DNA of 64,000 nucleotides from Bacteroidota bacterium (GCA_023415495.1 JAEZKK010000023.1:124001-188000); one strand, 5' to 3'. Counted from the stretch's first letter, positions 53,541 to 62,565 are shown. Numbers and translations are program-made. Notes: generated by a model not told the origin, from the sequence alone.

Positions 53541-54248
53541 ATGAATAAAGCAGTTTTATTTCTCTTCCCTACTCCTATTGCTGATGGAGATATTAATTTA
53601 TCTCTACCACAAAAGAATTTGGAATTATTATTAGAATGTGATTATTTTGTTGTTGAGGAAATACGCACAGCAAGAAGATTTTTAAGAAAGGCAGGTTATA
53701 ATAAAAACTTCGATGAGGTTGTATTCTTTGAGTTAAATGAACATACTAAAGAAGAAGATATTTCAGAATATCTAATCCCTATTAGCCAAGGGAATAGTAT
53801 TGGACTTATGTCTGAGGCAGGTCTCCCTTGTGTTGCTGACCCTGGTGCAATGATAGTTAGTATGGCTCAGAGCAAAGGGATAGAAATTATTCCATTGGTT
53901 GGTCCTTCCTCTATTATGATGAGTTTGATGGCTTCAGGATTTAATGGTCAAAACTTTGCTTTTGTTGGCTATTTGCCAATTGATAAGACTCAAAGAGCTA
54001 AGAGAATAAAAGCCTTAGAAACGATTGCTTTTAAAGAGAATCAAACACAAATATTTATTGAAGCTCCTTATAGAAATAATTCTATGCTTGAGAGTTTGAT
54101 TTCAATTTTAAATCCCAATACTAAGATTTGTGTTGGAGTAGATATAATGTTACCTACACAAAATATCATTTCACATACAGCACAAGAATGGGAAAAGATA
54201 AAAATTGATTTACATAAGAGGAATACTGTGTTTTTAATATACAAATAA
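53541..54248 (+). CDS. RsmI-like SAM-dependent methyltransferase (tetrapyrrole methylase fold)
   Basis: 235 residues. It is related to RsmI (YraL), which 2'-O-methylates C1402 of 16S rRNA. Visible are LFLFPTPIADG at the start, YFVVEEIRTARRFL, the SAM-binding loop GLMSEAGLPCVADPGA, and IIPLVGPSSIMMSLMASGFN. Bacteroidota often have a second RsmI paralogue of this size, so the exact target is uncertain. Only one base separates its stop from the rarA start. The promoter -7 box lies only 7 bp before the ATG. Confidence 0.85.
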   Translation: MNKAVLFLFPTPIADGDINLSLPQKNLELLLECDYFVVEEIRTARRFLRKAGYNKNFDEVVFFELNEHTKEEDISEYLIPISQGNSIGLMSEAGLPCVADPGAMIVSMAQSKGIEIIPLVGPSSIMMSLMASGFNGQNFAFVGYLPIDKTQRAKRIKALETIAFKENQTQIFIEAPYRNNSMLESLISILNPNTKICVGVDIMLPTQNIISHTAQEWEKIKIDLHKRNTVFLIYK

Positions 54249-54249
54249 T

Positions 54250-55503
54250 ATGCAACCACTTGCTGAAATACTAAGACCAAGCAGCCTTGAGGATTATATT
54301 GGTCAAGCACATTTAATTGGGAAAGATGCTATTCTTAGAAATGCTATTGAGAATAATAATATCCCTTCAATGATATTGTGGGGACCTCCAGGAGTAGGCA
54401 AAACTACTCTTGCAAATATTATAGCTAACCAACTTCTAAGACCTTTTTATTCCTTAAGTGCTATAAATTCTGGAGTAAAGGATGTTAGGGAGGTTATTGA
54501 AAAAGCAAGACATAATCAAGGGAGTATTTTATTTATAGATGAAATACATAGGTTTTCAAAATCTCAGCAAGACTCTCTGCTGGGAGCTGTTGAACAAGGA
54601 ATAGTTACACTAATAGGTGCAACAACCGAGAATCCTTCTTTTGAGGTTATCTCCCCATTGCTCTCAAGGTGTCAGGTCTATATTCTTAAAAATCTAACTA
54701 AGGATGAATTAAATCAATTAATAGAGAAAGCAAAACTATATTACCAAAACAAATTAAATAGAAACCTTAAGATAAAAGAAACCGAAGCCCTTTTGAGAAT
54801 AAGTTCTGGGGATGCAAGAAAACTATTGAATGCAATAGAGTTAATAGCTCTTCAAACAAGCTCGGATATTGAAATAGATAATGAAATTGTAAAGAAAATA
54901 ATACAACAGAATCTTAATGTTTATGATAAAAAGGGAGAAATGCATTATGATATTATTTCTGCCTTTATCAAGAGTATAAGAGGTTCCGACCCAAATGCAG
55001 CAATTTATTGGTTAGCCAGAATGTTAGATAGTGGAGAGGATATTCTTTTTATAGCAAGAAGATTATTAATTATAGCATCTGAGGATATAGGTATGGCAAA
55101 CCCAAATGCTCTTCTAATGGCTAATTCTTGTTTTGAGGCTATTCATAAGATAGGTATGCCAGAGGCAAGAATTATTCTTGCTCAAACTGCAGTTTATCTT
55201 GCAACCTCAGCAAAGAGCAATTCTACTTATCTTGCAATTAATGCAGCAATGGAATTTGTTAGAAAAACAGGTTCTTTGCCTGTTCCTTTGGATATAAGAA
55301 ACTCCCCAACAGAGCTAATGAAAGAGATTGGATATGGAGAGAATTATAAATACGCCCATGATTATGAAAATAATTTTGCTCAGATGGAGTTCTTGCCAAG
55401 AGAGATTTTTGGAACTAAGTTTTACGAGCCTGGGAATAATCCAAAGGAAAATGAAGTAAAGAAAACCCTAAGTAATATATGGAAGGGATATTATGAGTAT
55501 TAG
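54250..55503 (+). CDS. rarA: Replication-associated recombination protein A
   Basis: 417 residues. It is an AAA+ protein of the RarA/MgsA/WRNIP1 family, related to clamp loaders, that acts on stalled forks. Motifs: RPSSLEDYIGQAHLIG, WGPPGVGKTTLANIIA (Walker A), FIDEIHRFSKSQQDSLLG (Walker B), GATTENPSFEVISPLLSR, and a C-terminal domain with SAFIKSIRGSDPNAAIYWLARML. The end overlaps the dus start by 11 bp (ATGAGTATTAG). Confidence 0.95.
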   Translation: MQPLAEILRPSSLEDYIGQAHLIGKDAILRNAIENNNIPSMILWGPPGVGKTTLANIIANQLLRPFYSLSAINSGVKDVREVIEKARHNQGSILFIDEIHRFSKSQQDSLLGAVEQGIVTLIGATTENPSFEVISPLLSRCQVYILKNLTKDELNQLIEKAKLYYQNKLNRNLKIKETEALLRISSGDARKLLNAIELIALQTSSDIEIDNEIVKKIIQQNLNVYDKKGEMHYDIISAFIKSIRGSDPNAAIYWLARMLDSGEDILFIARRLLIIASEDIGMANPNALLMANSCFEAIHKIGMPEARIILAQTAVYLATSAKSNSTYLAINAAMEFVRKTGSLPVPLDIRNSPTELMKEIGYGENYKYAHDYENNFAQMEFLPREIFGTKFYEPGNNPKENEVKKTLSNIWKGYYEY

Positions 55504-56443
55504 CAATAAGGATGTATTTATTTTAGCTCCTTTACAAGGACTTACTGATTATGAATTTAGAAATGCCTATTCTAAGATATTTCCTAATTCATTTGAAATG
55601 GCAGTAACGCCTTTTATTTCTTTAACTCATGGGAATAATGAAACCTCTAAGAAAAAGTATAGAGATGTTCTACCTGAAAATAATAAGAATAATATTAAAC
55701 TAATACCTCAGGTTCTTGGGAATGATGAGAAGGGAATAATTGAGGTGGCAAATGGTGTTTATAATTTAGGATATAGAGAATTAAATATTAACCTTGGATG
55801 TTCAGTCAAAAGGATTACTCGAAAGACAAGGGGTTCTGCACTGATGAAAGATACAGAAGAATTGGAGAGAATCCTAAATAAAGTCTGCAAAGCAAGCCCT
55901 TGTTCAATATCTTTAAAACTAAGATTAGGCTATGATATCAATGAAGATATATTTAGATTAATTCCTATTATCAATTCCCTCCCTATTAGTTCTGTGATAA
56001 TTCATCCAAGATTAGGAATAGAAGATTTCTCTTCTCAATTAGATTTAGATAGTTTTGAAAAAGCATATTCACTAATAAAAACCAAGTTAGTTTATAATGG
56101 AGAAATTAGAACTAAGGAGGATTTTAATAAACTAAAATCTCGTTTTCCAAATATTAATTCTTGGATGATTGGCAGAGGTGTTTTAAATAATCCTACACTT
56201 ATTGAGGAAATAAAATCGACCAAGCCTACTGATAAGAGAAAGAAAATAATGGATTTAAGTAATGAGCTTATAAATAATTCGATAAGATTAAATAAGCTAA
56301 AAGAGTTTTGGACTTATTTCTCTATTGGATTTGGAATTAGCCCTAATGATTACAAACTATTATTGGAATCAAATAGCCTTGAAGAGTTTATAGAGATAAT
56401 TAATAAATTAATGGAATTTGACTTTGAAGATGAAAAAGAATAA
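55493..56443 (+). CDS. tRNA-dihydrouridine synthase
   Basis: 316 residues. An FMN enzyme that reduces uridines in tRNA. The catalytic cysteine is Cys103 in INLGCSVKRITRKTRGSALM, where the usual proline after Cys is Ser. The start LAPLQGLTDYEFRN and ISLKLRLGYD are family motifs. The C-terminal domain looks helical. Which Dus subfamily (A, B or C) is unclear. It overlaps rarA by 11 bp and the next gene by up to 26 bp, suggesting a tightly coupled operon. Confidence 0.88.
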   Translation: MSISNKDVFILAPLQGLTDYEFRNAYSKIFPNSFEMAVTPFISLTHGNNETSKKKYRDVLPENNKNNIKLIPQVLGNDEKGIIEVANGVYNLGYRELNINLGCSVKRITRKTRGSALMKDTEELERILNKVCKASPCSISLKLRLGYDINEDIFRLIPIINSLPISSVIIHPRLGIEDFSSQLDLDSFEKAYSLIKTKLVYNGEIRTKEDFNKLKSRFPNINSWMIGRGVLNNPTLIEEIKSTKPTDKRKKIMDLSNELINNSIRLNKLKEFWTYFSIGFGISPNDYKLLLESNSLEEFIEIINKLMEFDFEDEKE

Positions 56444-56939
56444 AAACCTTGAAAAAGAGTTTGAAACATCCTTATTGCTTAGAATTATTATTATTCTATG
56501 TGTCTTGTTTTTTACGTTTATTTCAATCCTATATTTATTCTCCGGATTATTCCCAAATACTATTAAAGACTTTGTAATGAGTGATAGTTTTCCAAAAGTG
56601 CTTCATTTTTACAGAGAGAATCTAATAAGCAGAATAATGGATTTTAGATTATATTATCTTATTGGCTTTTTTGTCTATATAATATTAAATTACGGCCTAT
56701 TGCTTATTTATAAAGGAAGTTGGCTGGGCTTTATCCTATTTTCTACATCTTTGTCAATTGTCCTTATCTCACCAATTCTAATTCAAGGCACAAGAGGAAT
56801 TGCTCTTGGTGATATAATGTTGGGTTTCCTATTAATCATATTCTTTCTAATCCAGATTTCTAAAGCAAAGATAAGGTATAAGAAGAAGATAAAAGCCAAT
56901 AAAGAAGAAACAACGCATATAATTGAAGAAGAAATTTAA
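56430..56939 (+). CDS. Small membrane protein, function unknown
   Basis: 169 residues from the ATG at 56430 (an earlier in-frame ATG at 56418 is deeper in dus). Four likely transmembrane segments: about 16-41, 68-88, 93-113 and 123-145. An early basic, charged segment (MKKNKNLEKEFETSLL) and a lysine-rich acidic-ended tail (KIRYKKKIKANKEETTHIIEEEI) flank the membrane part. I do not recognise a family; the LISRIMDFRLYYLIGFF and ALGDIMLGFLLIIFF segments suggest an RDD-like layout, but the RDD motif is not clear. The start overlaps the dus end by 14 bp. Confidence 0.65.
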   Translation: MKKNKNLEKEFETSLLLRIIIILCVLFFTFISILYLFSGLFPNTIKDFVMSDSFPKVLHFYRENLISRIMDFRLYYLIGFFVYIILNYGLLLIYKGSWLGFILFSTSLSIVLISPILIQGTRGIALGDIMLGFLLIIFFLIQISKAKIRYKKKIKANKEETTHIIEEEI

Positions 56940-56960
56940 ATAAATAAAACTATAAATATT

Positions 56961-57302
56961 ATGGCATCAAGTTCAGAATTTATGGAATTCGTTTACGAAA
57001 GAATTAAACACGTTGGTGATATATCCTATAAGAAGATGTTTGGGGAATATGGAGTCTATTATAAGGAGAAATTTATAGCCTTTGTTGCAGACGATAGGTT
57101 TATTCTAAAGAAAACGGACAAGGCATATAGTCTTATTCCAAAGGCTGAGTTGGTAGAACCTTACCCTAATGCGAAACCTCATTTACTAATTGAGAATTTA
57201 GATGATAAATCCTTAATCAGAGAATTAATTACCTTAACATATCAAGAGCTTCCTGAAGCAAAGCCAAAGAAAAAGAAAATAAAAAAAGATAAAACAAAAT
57301 AA
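56961..57302 (+). CDS. TfoX N-terminal domain protein
   Basis: 113 residues. The TfoX_N fold is recognisable from the MEFVYERIKHVGDISYKKMF and GEYGVYYKEKFIAFVADDRF segments, with a YPNAKPHLLIENLDD stretch. Only the N-terminal domain is present, as in many bacterial proteins outside gamma-proteobacterial competence regulators. A lysine-rich C-terminus (PKKKKIKKDK) may contact nucleic acid. It lies 21 bp after the membrane protein gene and 1 bp before the PAS gene. Confidence 0.8.
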   Translation: MASSSEFMEFVYERIKHVGDISYKKMFGEYGVYYKEKFIAFVADDRFILKKTDKAYSLIPKAELVEPYPNAKPHLLIENLDDKSLIRELITLTYQELPEAKPKKKKIKKDKTK

Positions 57303-57303
57303 T

Positions 57304-57639
57304 ATGGAAAACTGGGCAAAAGAATTACCAATAGCAATAACTGTTAGCGATAAAGAAGGAAAAATAATTGAAATGAACGACAAGAGTGCTAATACATTTC
57401 AAGCTTATGGAGGATATGAATTAATTGGCAAAGCATTATTGGCTTGTCATGGAGAAAAAGCACAAAACACTATCAAATCTATGATGGAAAATCAAAATAT
57501 TAATGCTTATACTATCGAGAAACAAGGTCAAAAAAAACTAATCTATCAAATGCCTTGGTATGAAAAAGGCGAATTTGCAGGCTTGGTTGAGCTAAGTATT
57601 GTATTACCTGAAGATATGCCTCATTTTATTAGAGGATAA
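57304..57639 (+). CDS. Stand-alone PAS domain protein
   Basis: 111 residues. The whole protein resembles a single PAS domain: LPIAITVSDKEGKIIEMNDKSANTF (PAS core), then GKALLACHGEKAQNTIKSMM, and a C-terminal strand AGLVELSIVLP. There is no output domain. It could sense a ligand or bind a partner protein. The HG in ACHGEK is a possible ligand contact but not proof of haem. It is last in the rarA-dus run and overlaps the convergent U32 peptidase gene by 11 bp. Confidence 0.75.
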   Translation: MENWAKELPIAITVSDKEGKIIEMNDKSANTFQAYGGYELIGKALLACHGEKAQNTIKSMMENQNINAYTIEKQGQKKLIYQMPWYEKGEFAGLVELSIVLPEDMPHFIRG

Positions 57640-59464
57640 ATTTCATTTTCATTAGGCATTCTTGGCAGTCGAAGGTTATTTGGTAGGTGTTTTTGTTGTC
57701 TTTGAGATATAGGGGTTGGTTATAGTCTTTTGGGAGGTTGTTTTTCAGTTTGCAATAGCCCAATTGGAATAAAATGCAATGGCGAGAGGTGAATATTTCC
57801 TTGTTTTCAAAGTTCAGAGTTTCATCTAATCCTTTTTCAATTTCCTCTACTCCATGTCTCTTAAAGAATTCTATGGCTTTTTGATTTATTATGTTTGCCC
57901 TATAATCTAATTTGGTTTGAAAATAAGGGTAGTTATTTGGTTTGAACTCCTTTGGTTGGGGTTTATTCTCCTCTATTCTTTTTCTTTCTAAACTCTCGCA
58001 AGCTTTTCTTCTTAGAGAATTGATATAACTATTTGGGAAGAAGTATTTTTCTTTTGTATTGTTTGTAAAGCTTTTTAGATAGAAGGGTGTTTGTCCTAAT
58101 GCAGCGATTTGGTTTAGTAGTTTTTCATCATAAGAGTCAAGATTTTTGGCTTTTGTCTTTTCAAAATCCTCATTTACCCTTACTTCTACCTCTGATTCGT
58201 CTTTAATAATTAGTTCAAAGCCATTTAATGTTTCCTCAAGGATAATATCCACCCCTATCCTCCTTCTTGTCTTGCTCTGCAATAGGGATTTTTCAAATGC
58301 TTTATCGTAGTTTCTATATATTGGTGTAGAGATATTTAATTCTAATTCTTTATTGGGTTTAATCCAAATACCATCAAATCCATTCACTAAAAAACCTTGG
58401 ATATTATTATTATTATCCTTATCCATAAACCATAATCCATCACCATTTTCCATTTTCACTTTATTGTCTAAGGCAAAACTATTTCCTTTAATTCTCTCTA
58501 TCTTACCTAAATACTCTCCTTTTGCTCTTGGATTGTGAATATCTCCAATCTCAGATTTCCTTTCCTCTAAATAGAAATTGGTAAAGCCACGATTAAAACT
58601 CTTATAGGGGTTGGGCTGAAATTCAATATCAACCCTACCAATAGATGAACGAGTATATTTCTCTGGATTATTATTTATACACTTATCTATTTCTCTTCGG
58701 TAATAGGCAGTAATATTTTTTAAATAAGTTATATCCTTTAATCTACCCTCTATCTTAAATGAGGTTATTCCAGAGGATATGAGCTGGGGGATTAATTCAC
58801 TTGCATTAAAATCTTTAGGTGAAAGGAGGTATTTGTCTTTAATTAAAATCTTGCCTTCTTGATTTACTAAAGTATATTTATTCCTACATGGTTGAGCACA
58901 AACTCCCCTATTACCTGAGCGTGAAGTAAGAGCAAGAGATAAGTAACATTGTCCTGAAAGTCCTGAACATAGAGCTCCATGAACAAAGGCTTCTAATTCT
59001 ATATTAGGAGAAAAATTATATATTCTATCAATTTGATTTAGGGATAATTCTCTTGCAAGGACTACTCTTTGAATACCTATCTTTTCCAAGAAATCTACCT
59101 TCTCCTTAGTGAAATTATTCATCTGGGTTGAAGCATGTATAGGAATTGGAGGTAGGTTTAACTCCAAAATTCCTAAGTCTTGGATAATTATTGCATCAGC
59201 TCCAATTTGGTAAAGCTTATGAATAAAACTCTCTACTTGAAGTAATTCATTATCATATAAGAGGGTATTGACTGTTATATAGACCTTGACCGAGAAAAGA
59301 TGAGCATAAGAAATAAGCTCTGCTAAATCCTCAATACTATTACCTACCGAGGCTCTCGCTCCATAACCCTCTCCTCCAATATATAAGGCATCAGCTCCGT
59401 AATCCACAGCAGCCTTGCCATATTCTAAGTTCTTGGCAGGTGAAAGCAGCTCAATCTTTCTCAA
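57629..59464 (-). CDS. U32 family peptidase-like protein (TrhP/RlhA-related)
   Basis: 611 residues from the TTG at 59464, 8 bp after the pdxJ stop (a TTG at 59485 is the other option). No ATG is available: an in-frame stop lies just upstream of 59485, and the first Met comes after 120 conserved residues. Conserved U32 motifs are LLSPAKNLEYGKAAVDYGADALYIGG, ELEAFVHGALCSGLSGQCYLS, and the cysteine set CRNKY. The family includes RlhA and TrhP, which hydroxylate rRNA and tRNA bases, and older annotations as collagenase. A long C-terminal extension (about 280-611) is typical of the DUF3656-containing form. Cysteines near 180-200 could bind an iron-sulfur cluster. Confidence 0.85.
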   Translation of the reverse strand: MRKIELLSPAKNLEYGKAAVDYGADALYIGGEGYGARASVGNSIEDLAELISYAHLFSVKVYITVNTLLYDNELLQVESFIHKLYQIGADAIIIQDLGILELNLPPIPIHASTQMNNFTKEKVDFLEKIGIQRVVLARELSLNQIDRIYNFSPNIELEAFVHGALCSGLSGQCYLSLALTSRSGNRGVCAQPCRNKYTLVNQEGKILIKDKYLLSPKDFNASELIPQLISSGITSFKIEGRLKDITYLKNITAYYRREIDKCINNNPEKYTRSSIGRVDIEFQPNPYKSFNRGFTNFYLEERKSEIGDIHNPRAKGEYLGKIERIKGNSFALDNKVKMENGDGLWFMDKDNNNNIQGFLVNGFDGIWIKPNKELELNISTPIYRNYDKAFEKSLLQSKTRRRIGVDIILEETLNGFELIIKDESEVEVRVNEDFEKTKAKNLDSYDEKLLNQIAALGQTPFYLKSFTNNTKEKYFFPNSYINSLRRKACESLERKRIEENKPQPKEFKPNNYPYFQTKLDYRANIINQKAIEFFKRHGVEEIEKGLDETLNFENKEIFTSRHCILFQLGYCKLKNNLPKDYNQPLYLKDNKNTYQITFDCQECLMKMKFIL

Positions 59465-59472
59465 ATCCCTTT

Positions 59473-60183
59473 TTATTTCAAGCAACGCTTATACAATTCT
59501 ACTGTATTCTTAATTCCATAATAGAGAGAATCGCAAATAAGAGCATGCCCAATGGATACCTCCAAAAGGTTTGGAATCATATTCTTAAAATATTCTAAGT
59601 TCTCAAGATTAAGGTCATGTCCTGCGTTAAGTCCTAAAGATGCTTTCTCTGCTGCCTTTGCTGCAATTACATATTCCTTAATTGCCTCTTCCTTATTCTT
59701 GGAATAATCTCTGGCATAAGCCTCTGTATATAATTCTACTCTATCTGCTCCTATCTCTTTTGCTCCAAAAACCATATCTTCTGCAGGATTAACAAATACC
59801 GAAACCCTTGAATAAGTCTTCATTTCAGATATAATTTCACTAAGAAAGGCTTTATATTTGATAGTATCCCATCCTGAATTGGAGGTAATTGCTCCAGGAG
59901 GATCTGGAACAAGAGTAATTTGGTGAGGCTTAATCTCTTTTACAAGCGATATAAATTCTTTACTCGGATATCCTTCGATATTAAATTCAGTACTTAATAT
60001 AGGTTTTAAATCTCTTACATCCTGATAACGAATATGTCTTTCATCTGGCCGAGGATGCACAGTAATTCCCTCTGCTCCAAAGCTCTCAATATCCAAAGCC
60101 ATTTTTATTAAATCAGGAAGATTACCTCCTCTTGCATTCCTCAGAGTTGCAATCTTATTTATATTAACGCTTAATTTAGTCAT
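59473..60183 (-). CDS. pdxJ: Pyridoxine 5'-phosphate synthase
   Basis: 236 residues, standard. It closes the pyridoxine ring from 3-amino-1-hydroxyacetone 1-phosphate and deoxyxylulose 5-phosphate. Family motifs include LSVNINKIATLRNARGG, AEGITVHPRPDERHI and LNAGHDLNLENLEYF. Other pdx genes are not nearby. It has its own -7 box at 60228 and overlaps or precedes the U32 gene by a few bases. Confidence 0.95.
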   Translation of the reverse strand: MTKLSVNINKIATLRNARGGNLPDLIKMALDIESFGAEGITVHPRPDERHIRYQDVRDLKPILSTEFNIEGYPSKEFISLVKEIKPHQITLVPDPPGAITSNSGWDTIKYKAFLSEIISEMKTYSRVSVFVNPAEDMVFGAKEIGADRVELYTEAYARDYSKNKEEAIKEYVIAAKAAEKASLGLNAGHDLNLENLEYFKNMIPNLLEVSIGHALICDSLYYGIKNTVELYKRCLK

Positions 60184-60227
60184 AGAATTAAAAATTAAAT
60201 AGCTTAGCTAAAACATCTAAGCGTTTG

Positions 60228-60235
60228 CAAAAATA
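60228..60235 (-). promoter_or_regulatory. -7 element TATTTTTG for pdxJ
   Basis: TAnnTTTG on the minus strand, 44 bp before the pdxJ ATG. Confidence 0.6.
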
Positions 60236-60350
60236 CAACCAAATCAGAGATAAATAAAATCATATATTAAAATAATACGATTTTTTGCTTGAAATAAATC
60301 TTGTAAAACTTAGTATTAAAGTCAATTAATAGGACTTTGAACTATTTTTT

Positions 60351-60530
60351 CTTGATTTCAATCTCTAATTCATGGCATGATACTCTGCATATCATGCCAT
60401 GATATTGTCAGAATCATGGCATGATGTTACCGGAATCATGGCATGATGTTGACAGAATCATGCCATGATGTTGAGAACTTCATGGCATGATGTTGAGATT
60501 GAAATCAAGAAAAAAAAGTTTGAATCTTGA
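60351..60530. repeat. Phased palindrome array D (TCATG-n-CATGA core, six units)
   Basis: Six TCATG-G/C-CATGA palindromes at 60370-60380, 60392-60402, 60414-60424, 60436-60446, 60458-60468 and 60480-60490, exactly 22 bp apart, with 11-bp spacers. They are flanked by CTTGA at 60351 (centre 60353, 22 bp before the first palindrome), TCAAG at 60505 (22 bp after the last) and CTTGA at 60526. A 20-bp flanking inverted repeat (60347-60366, 60496-60515) ties the ends together. The centre base is G in units 1, 3, 4, 6 and C in units 2 and 5. It lies between the divergent pdxJ and recJ; the rest of the gap shows only AT-rich sequence. Confidence 0.85.
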
Positions 60531-60676
60531 TTTGATTAGTTCTTTATTTGATTTTGCTACTCTAAACTCAAGGATATTTTCTTTTATTGCAAGGATAACT
60601 TGTATTTTAAAACTCAAGAGCTGAAAGAATAGGGTTCTAAAATAAATTCAATTTGATTGGTTTCAATTTTTTATCG

Positions 60677-60684
60677 TATCTTTG
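60677..60684 (+). promoter_or_regulatory. -7 element TATCTTTG for recJ
   Basis: Perfect TAnnTTTG, 66 bp before the ATG at 60751. It overlaps a false in-frame ATG at 60682. Confidence 0.7.
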
Positions 60685-60750
60685 AAGGTTAATTATACTG
60701 TCTTCTGCAGGATAATTATCTTGAAAAAAGGAAAAGATTTAAATATATAT

Positions 60751-62526
60751 ATGGAAAAAACATGGGTAATAAAACCAAGGGGAGATGAAAGATTAGTAGA
60801 TGAATTAGCAAGAGAACTTACAGTAGATAAGGATGGTAAACCTGAAGACAAACAGGTTTATAATATTATTTCCAACCTCTTAGTTCAAAGAGGGATTAAG
60901 GATTACGAGAGTGCTAAGGACTTTTTCAGACCCTCTCTTTCCAAACTGCACGACCCCTATCTTTTAAATGATATGGATATCGCCGTAGAGAGGATTCTTT
61001 TTGCCCAAAAGGGTTCTGAGAAAATTTTAGTTTATGGGGATTATGACGTTGATGGGACTTCGGCAGTAGCTTTGGTATATTCTTATTTAGAAACTTTTTG
61101 TACTGGCGTGGAATTCTATATTCCTGACCGTTATACTGAAGGTTATGGGGTTTCTTATCAATCTATTGATTGGGCTCTTGAGAATGGAATAAAACTAATT
61201 ATTGCTTTGGATTGTGGGATTAAGGCTATTGAACAAGTTAAGTATGCCAAGGAAAGGGGAATTGACTTTATAATCTGCGACCACCACCTTCCGAGCGAAG
61301 AACTTCCTGATGCATGTGCTATTCTTAATCCAAAGAGATTAGATTCGACTTATCCTTACAAGGAACTTTCGGGTTGTGGAATAGGTTTCAAACTAATACA
61401 TGCTATTAATAATCAAAGAAATCAAGCTTTTGAGAAACTACATCATTATCTCGATTTAGTTGCAATATCTATTGCTGCTGACGTTGTGCCAATTACTGGG
61501 GAGAATAGGATTTTGGCCTTTTTTGGTTTGAAAGTTATTAATAAAATGCCAAGACCTGGTCTTGAAGCGATTTTAGAGTATAGTAAGGTATTGCATGTTG
61601 AGGATAATCTGCCTTTTTATTTCAATAGGGAGCTATCCTTAAGCGATTTGGTATTTCTTGTAGGACCAAGAATCAATGCAGCTGGGAGAATAGAAACAGG
61701 GAAGCACTCTGTTGAACTATTGATTTGCAAGAAAAAGGAGGAGGCTGCGAAAATTGCTAAGCAAATCAATAATAATAATGACCAAAGGAGGAAATTTGAC
61801 ATTGAAGCTACTGAGCAGGCATTAGAAATGATAGACACTTTGCCTGAATATAAGAATTCTAAGTCCACAGTGGTATATAATAAGGATTGGAATAAGGGAG
61901 TTGTGGGTATAGTTGCCTCAAGACTAATTGAGAAATGCTATAAGCCAACAATTGTTTTTACAAAAAGCAATGGACATATTACAGGGTCGGCTCGTTCTGT
62001 CAAAGATTTTGATATATATGCAGCAATAGAGTCCTGTTCTCACTTACTTGAGCATTTTGGAGGGCATAAATTTGCAGCAGGGCTATCCCTAAAGGAAGAA
62101 AATCTTGAAGAATTTAAGAGATTATTCGAAAAACAGGTAGAAGAAAATATTAGCGATAAGCAATCTCAAAGAGAAATAGATATAGATATGCAAATTTCTC
62201 TTAGCGATATAAGTCCTAAGCTCTTTAGAATACTTAATCAATTCTCTCCTTTTGGTCCTGAGAATAGTATTCCAGTATTTCAATCTAATAATGTAGTTGA
62301 TACTGGGCTTGGCAGGCCTGTTGGGGCAAATCACTTGAAGTTAAATGTTCTTCATCTAAATGTTAGACATAATCCCTTTGCTTGCATTGGGTTTGGTCTA
62401 AGCAGTTATTATAAAGACATTAGAGGAGAGAAACCATTTGATATTTGTTATCAGATAGATGAGAACCTATGGAATGGCAAAACCTCTTTACAATTAAAAT
62501 TAATGGACATTAGAATTAATAAATAA
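60751..62526 (+). CDS. recJ: Single-stranded-DNA-specific exonuclease RecJ
   Basis: 591 residues from the ATG at 60751. The DHH-family active site is VYGDYDVDGTSAVAL (motif I), ALDCGIK (motif II), CDHHLPSEELPDA (motif III), and the DHHA1 part has GHKFAAGLSL. It degrades single-stranded DNA 5' to 3' in recombination and repair. The earlier ATG at 60682 would sit in the promoter. The C-terminal OB-like domain (about 480-591) is present. It is followed after 39 bp by ettA. Confidence 0.94.
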   Translation: MEKTWVIKPRGDERLVDELARELTVDKDGKPEDKQVYNIISNLLVQRGIKDYESAKDFFRPSLSKLHDPYLLNDMDIAVERILFAQKGSEKILVYGDYDVDGTSAVALVYSYLETFCTGVEFYIPDRYTEGYGVSYQSIDWALENGIKLIIALDCGIKAIEQVKYAKERGIDFIICDHHLPSEELPDACAILNPKRLDSTYPYKELSGCGIGFKLIHAINNQRNQAFEKLHHYLDLVAISIAADVVPITGENRILAFFGLKVINKMPRPGLEAILEYSKVLHVEDNLPFYFNRELSLSDLVFLVGPRINAAGRIETGKHSVELLICKKKEEAAKIAKQINNNNDQRRKFDIEATEQALEMIDTLPEYKNSKSTVVYNKDWNKGVVGIVASRLIEKCYKPTIVFTKSNGHITGSARSVKDFDIYAAIESCSHLLEHFGGHKFAAGLSLKEENLEEFKRLFEKQVEENISDKQSQREIDIDMQISLSDISPKLFRILNQFSPFGPENSIPVFQSNNVVDTGLGRPVGANHLKLNVLHLNVRHNPFACIGFGLSSYYKDIRGEKPFDICYQIDENLWNGKTSLQLKLMDIRINK

Positions 62527-62565
62527 ACAACTCAACAAATAAACAACTAAACATTAAATATAGAA

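Noticed and set aside
7280..60750. tRNA or rRNA genes in the larger intergenic gaps
   Set aside because: I looked for cloverleaf-like stems and T-loop sequence in the gaps and found none; a tRNAscan or Infernal run would settle it.
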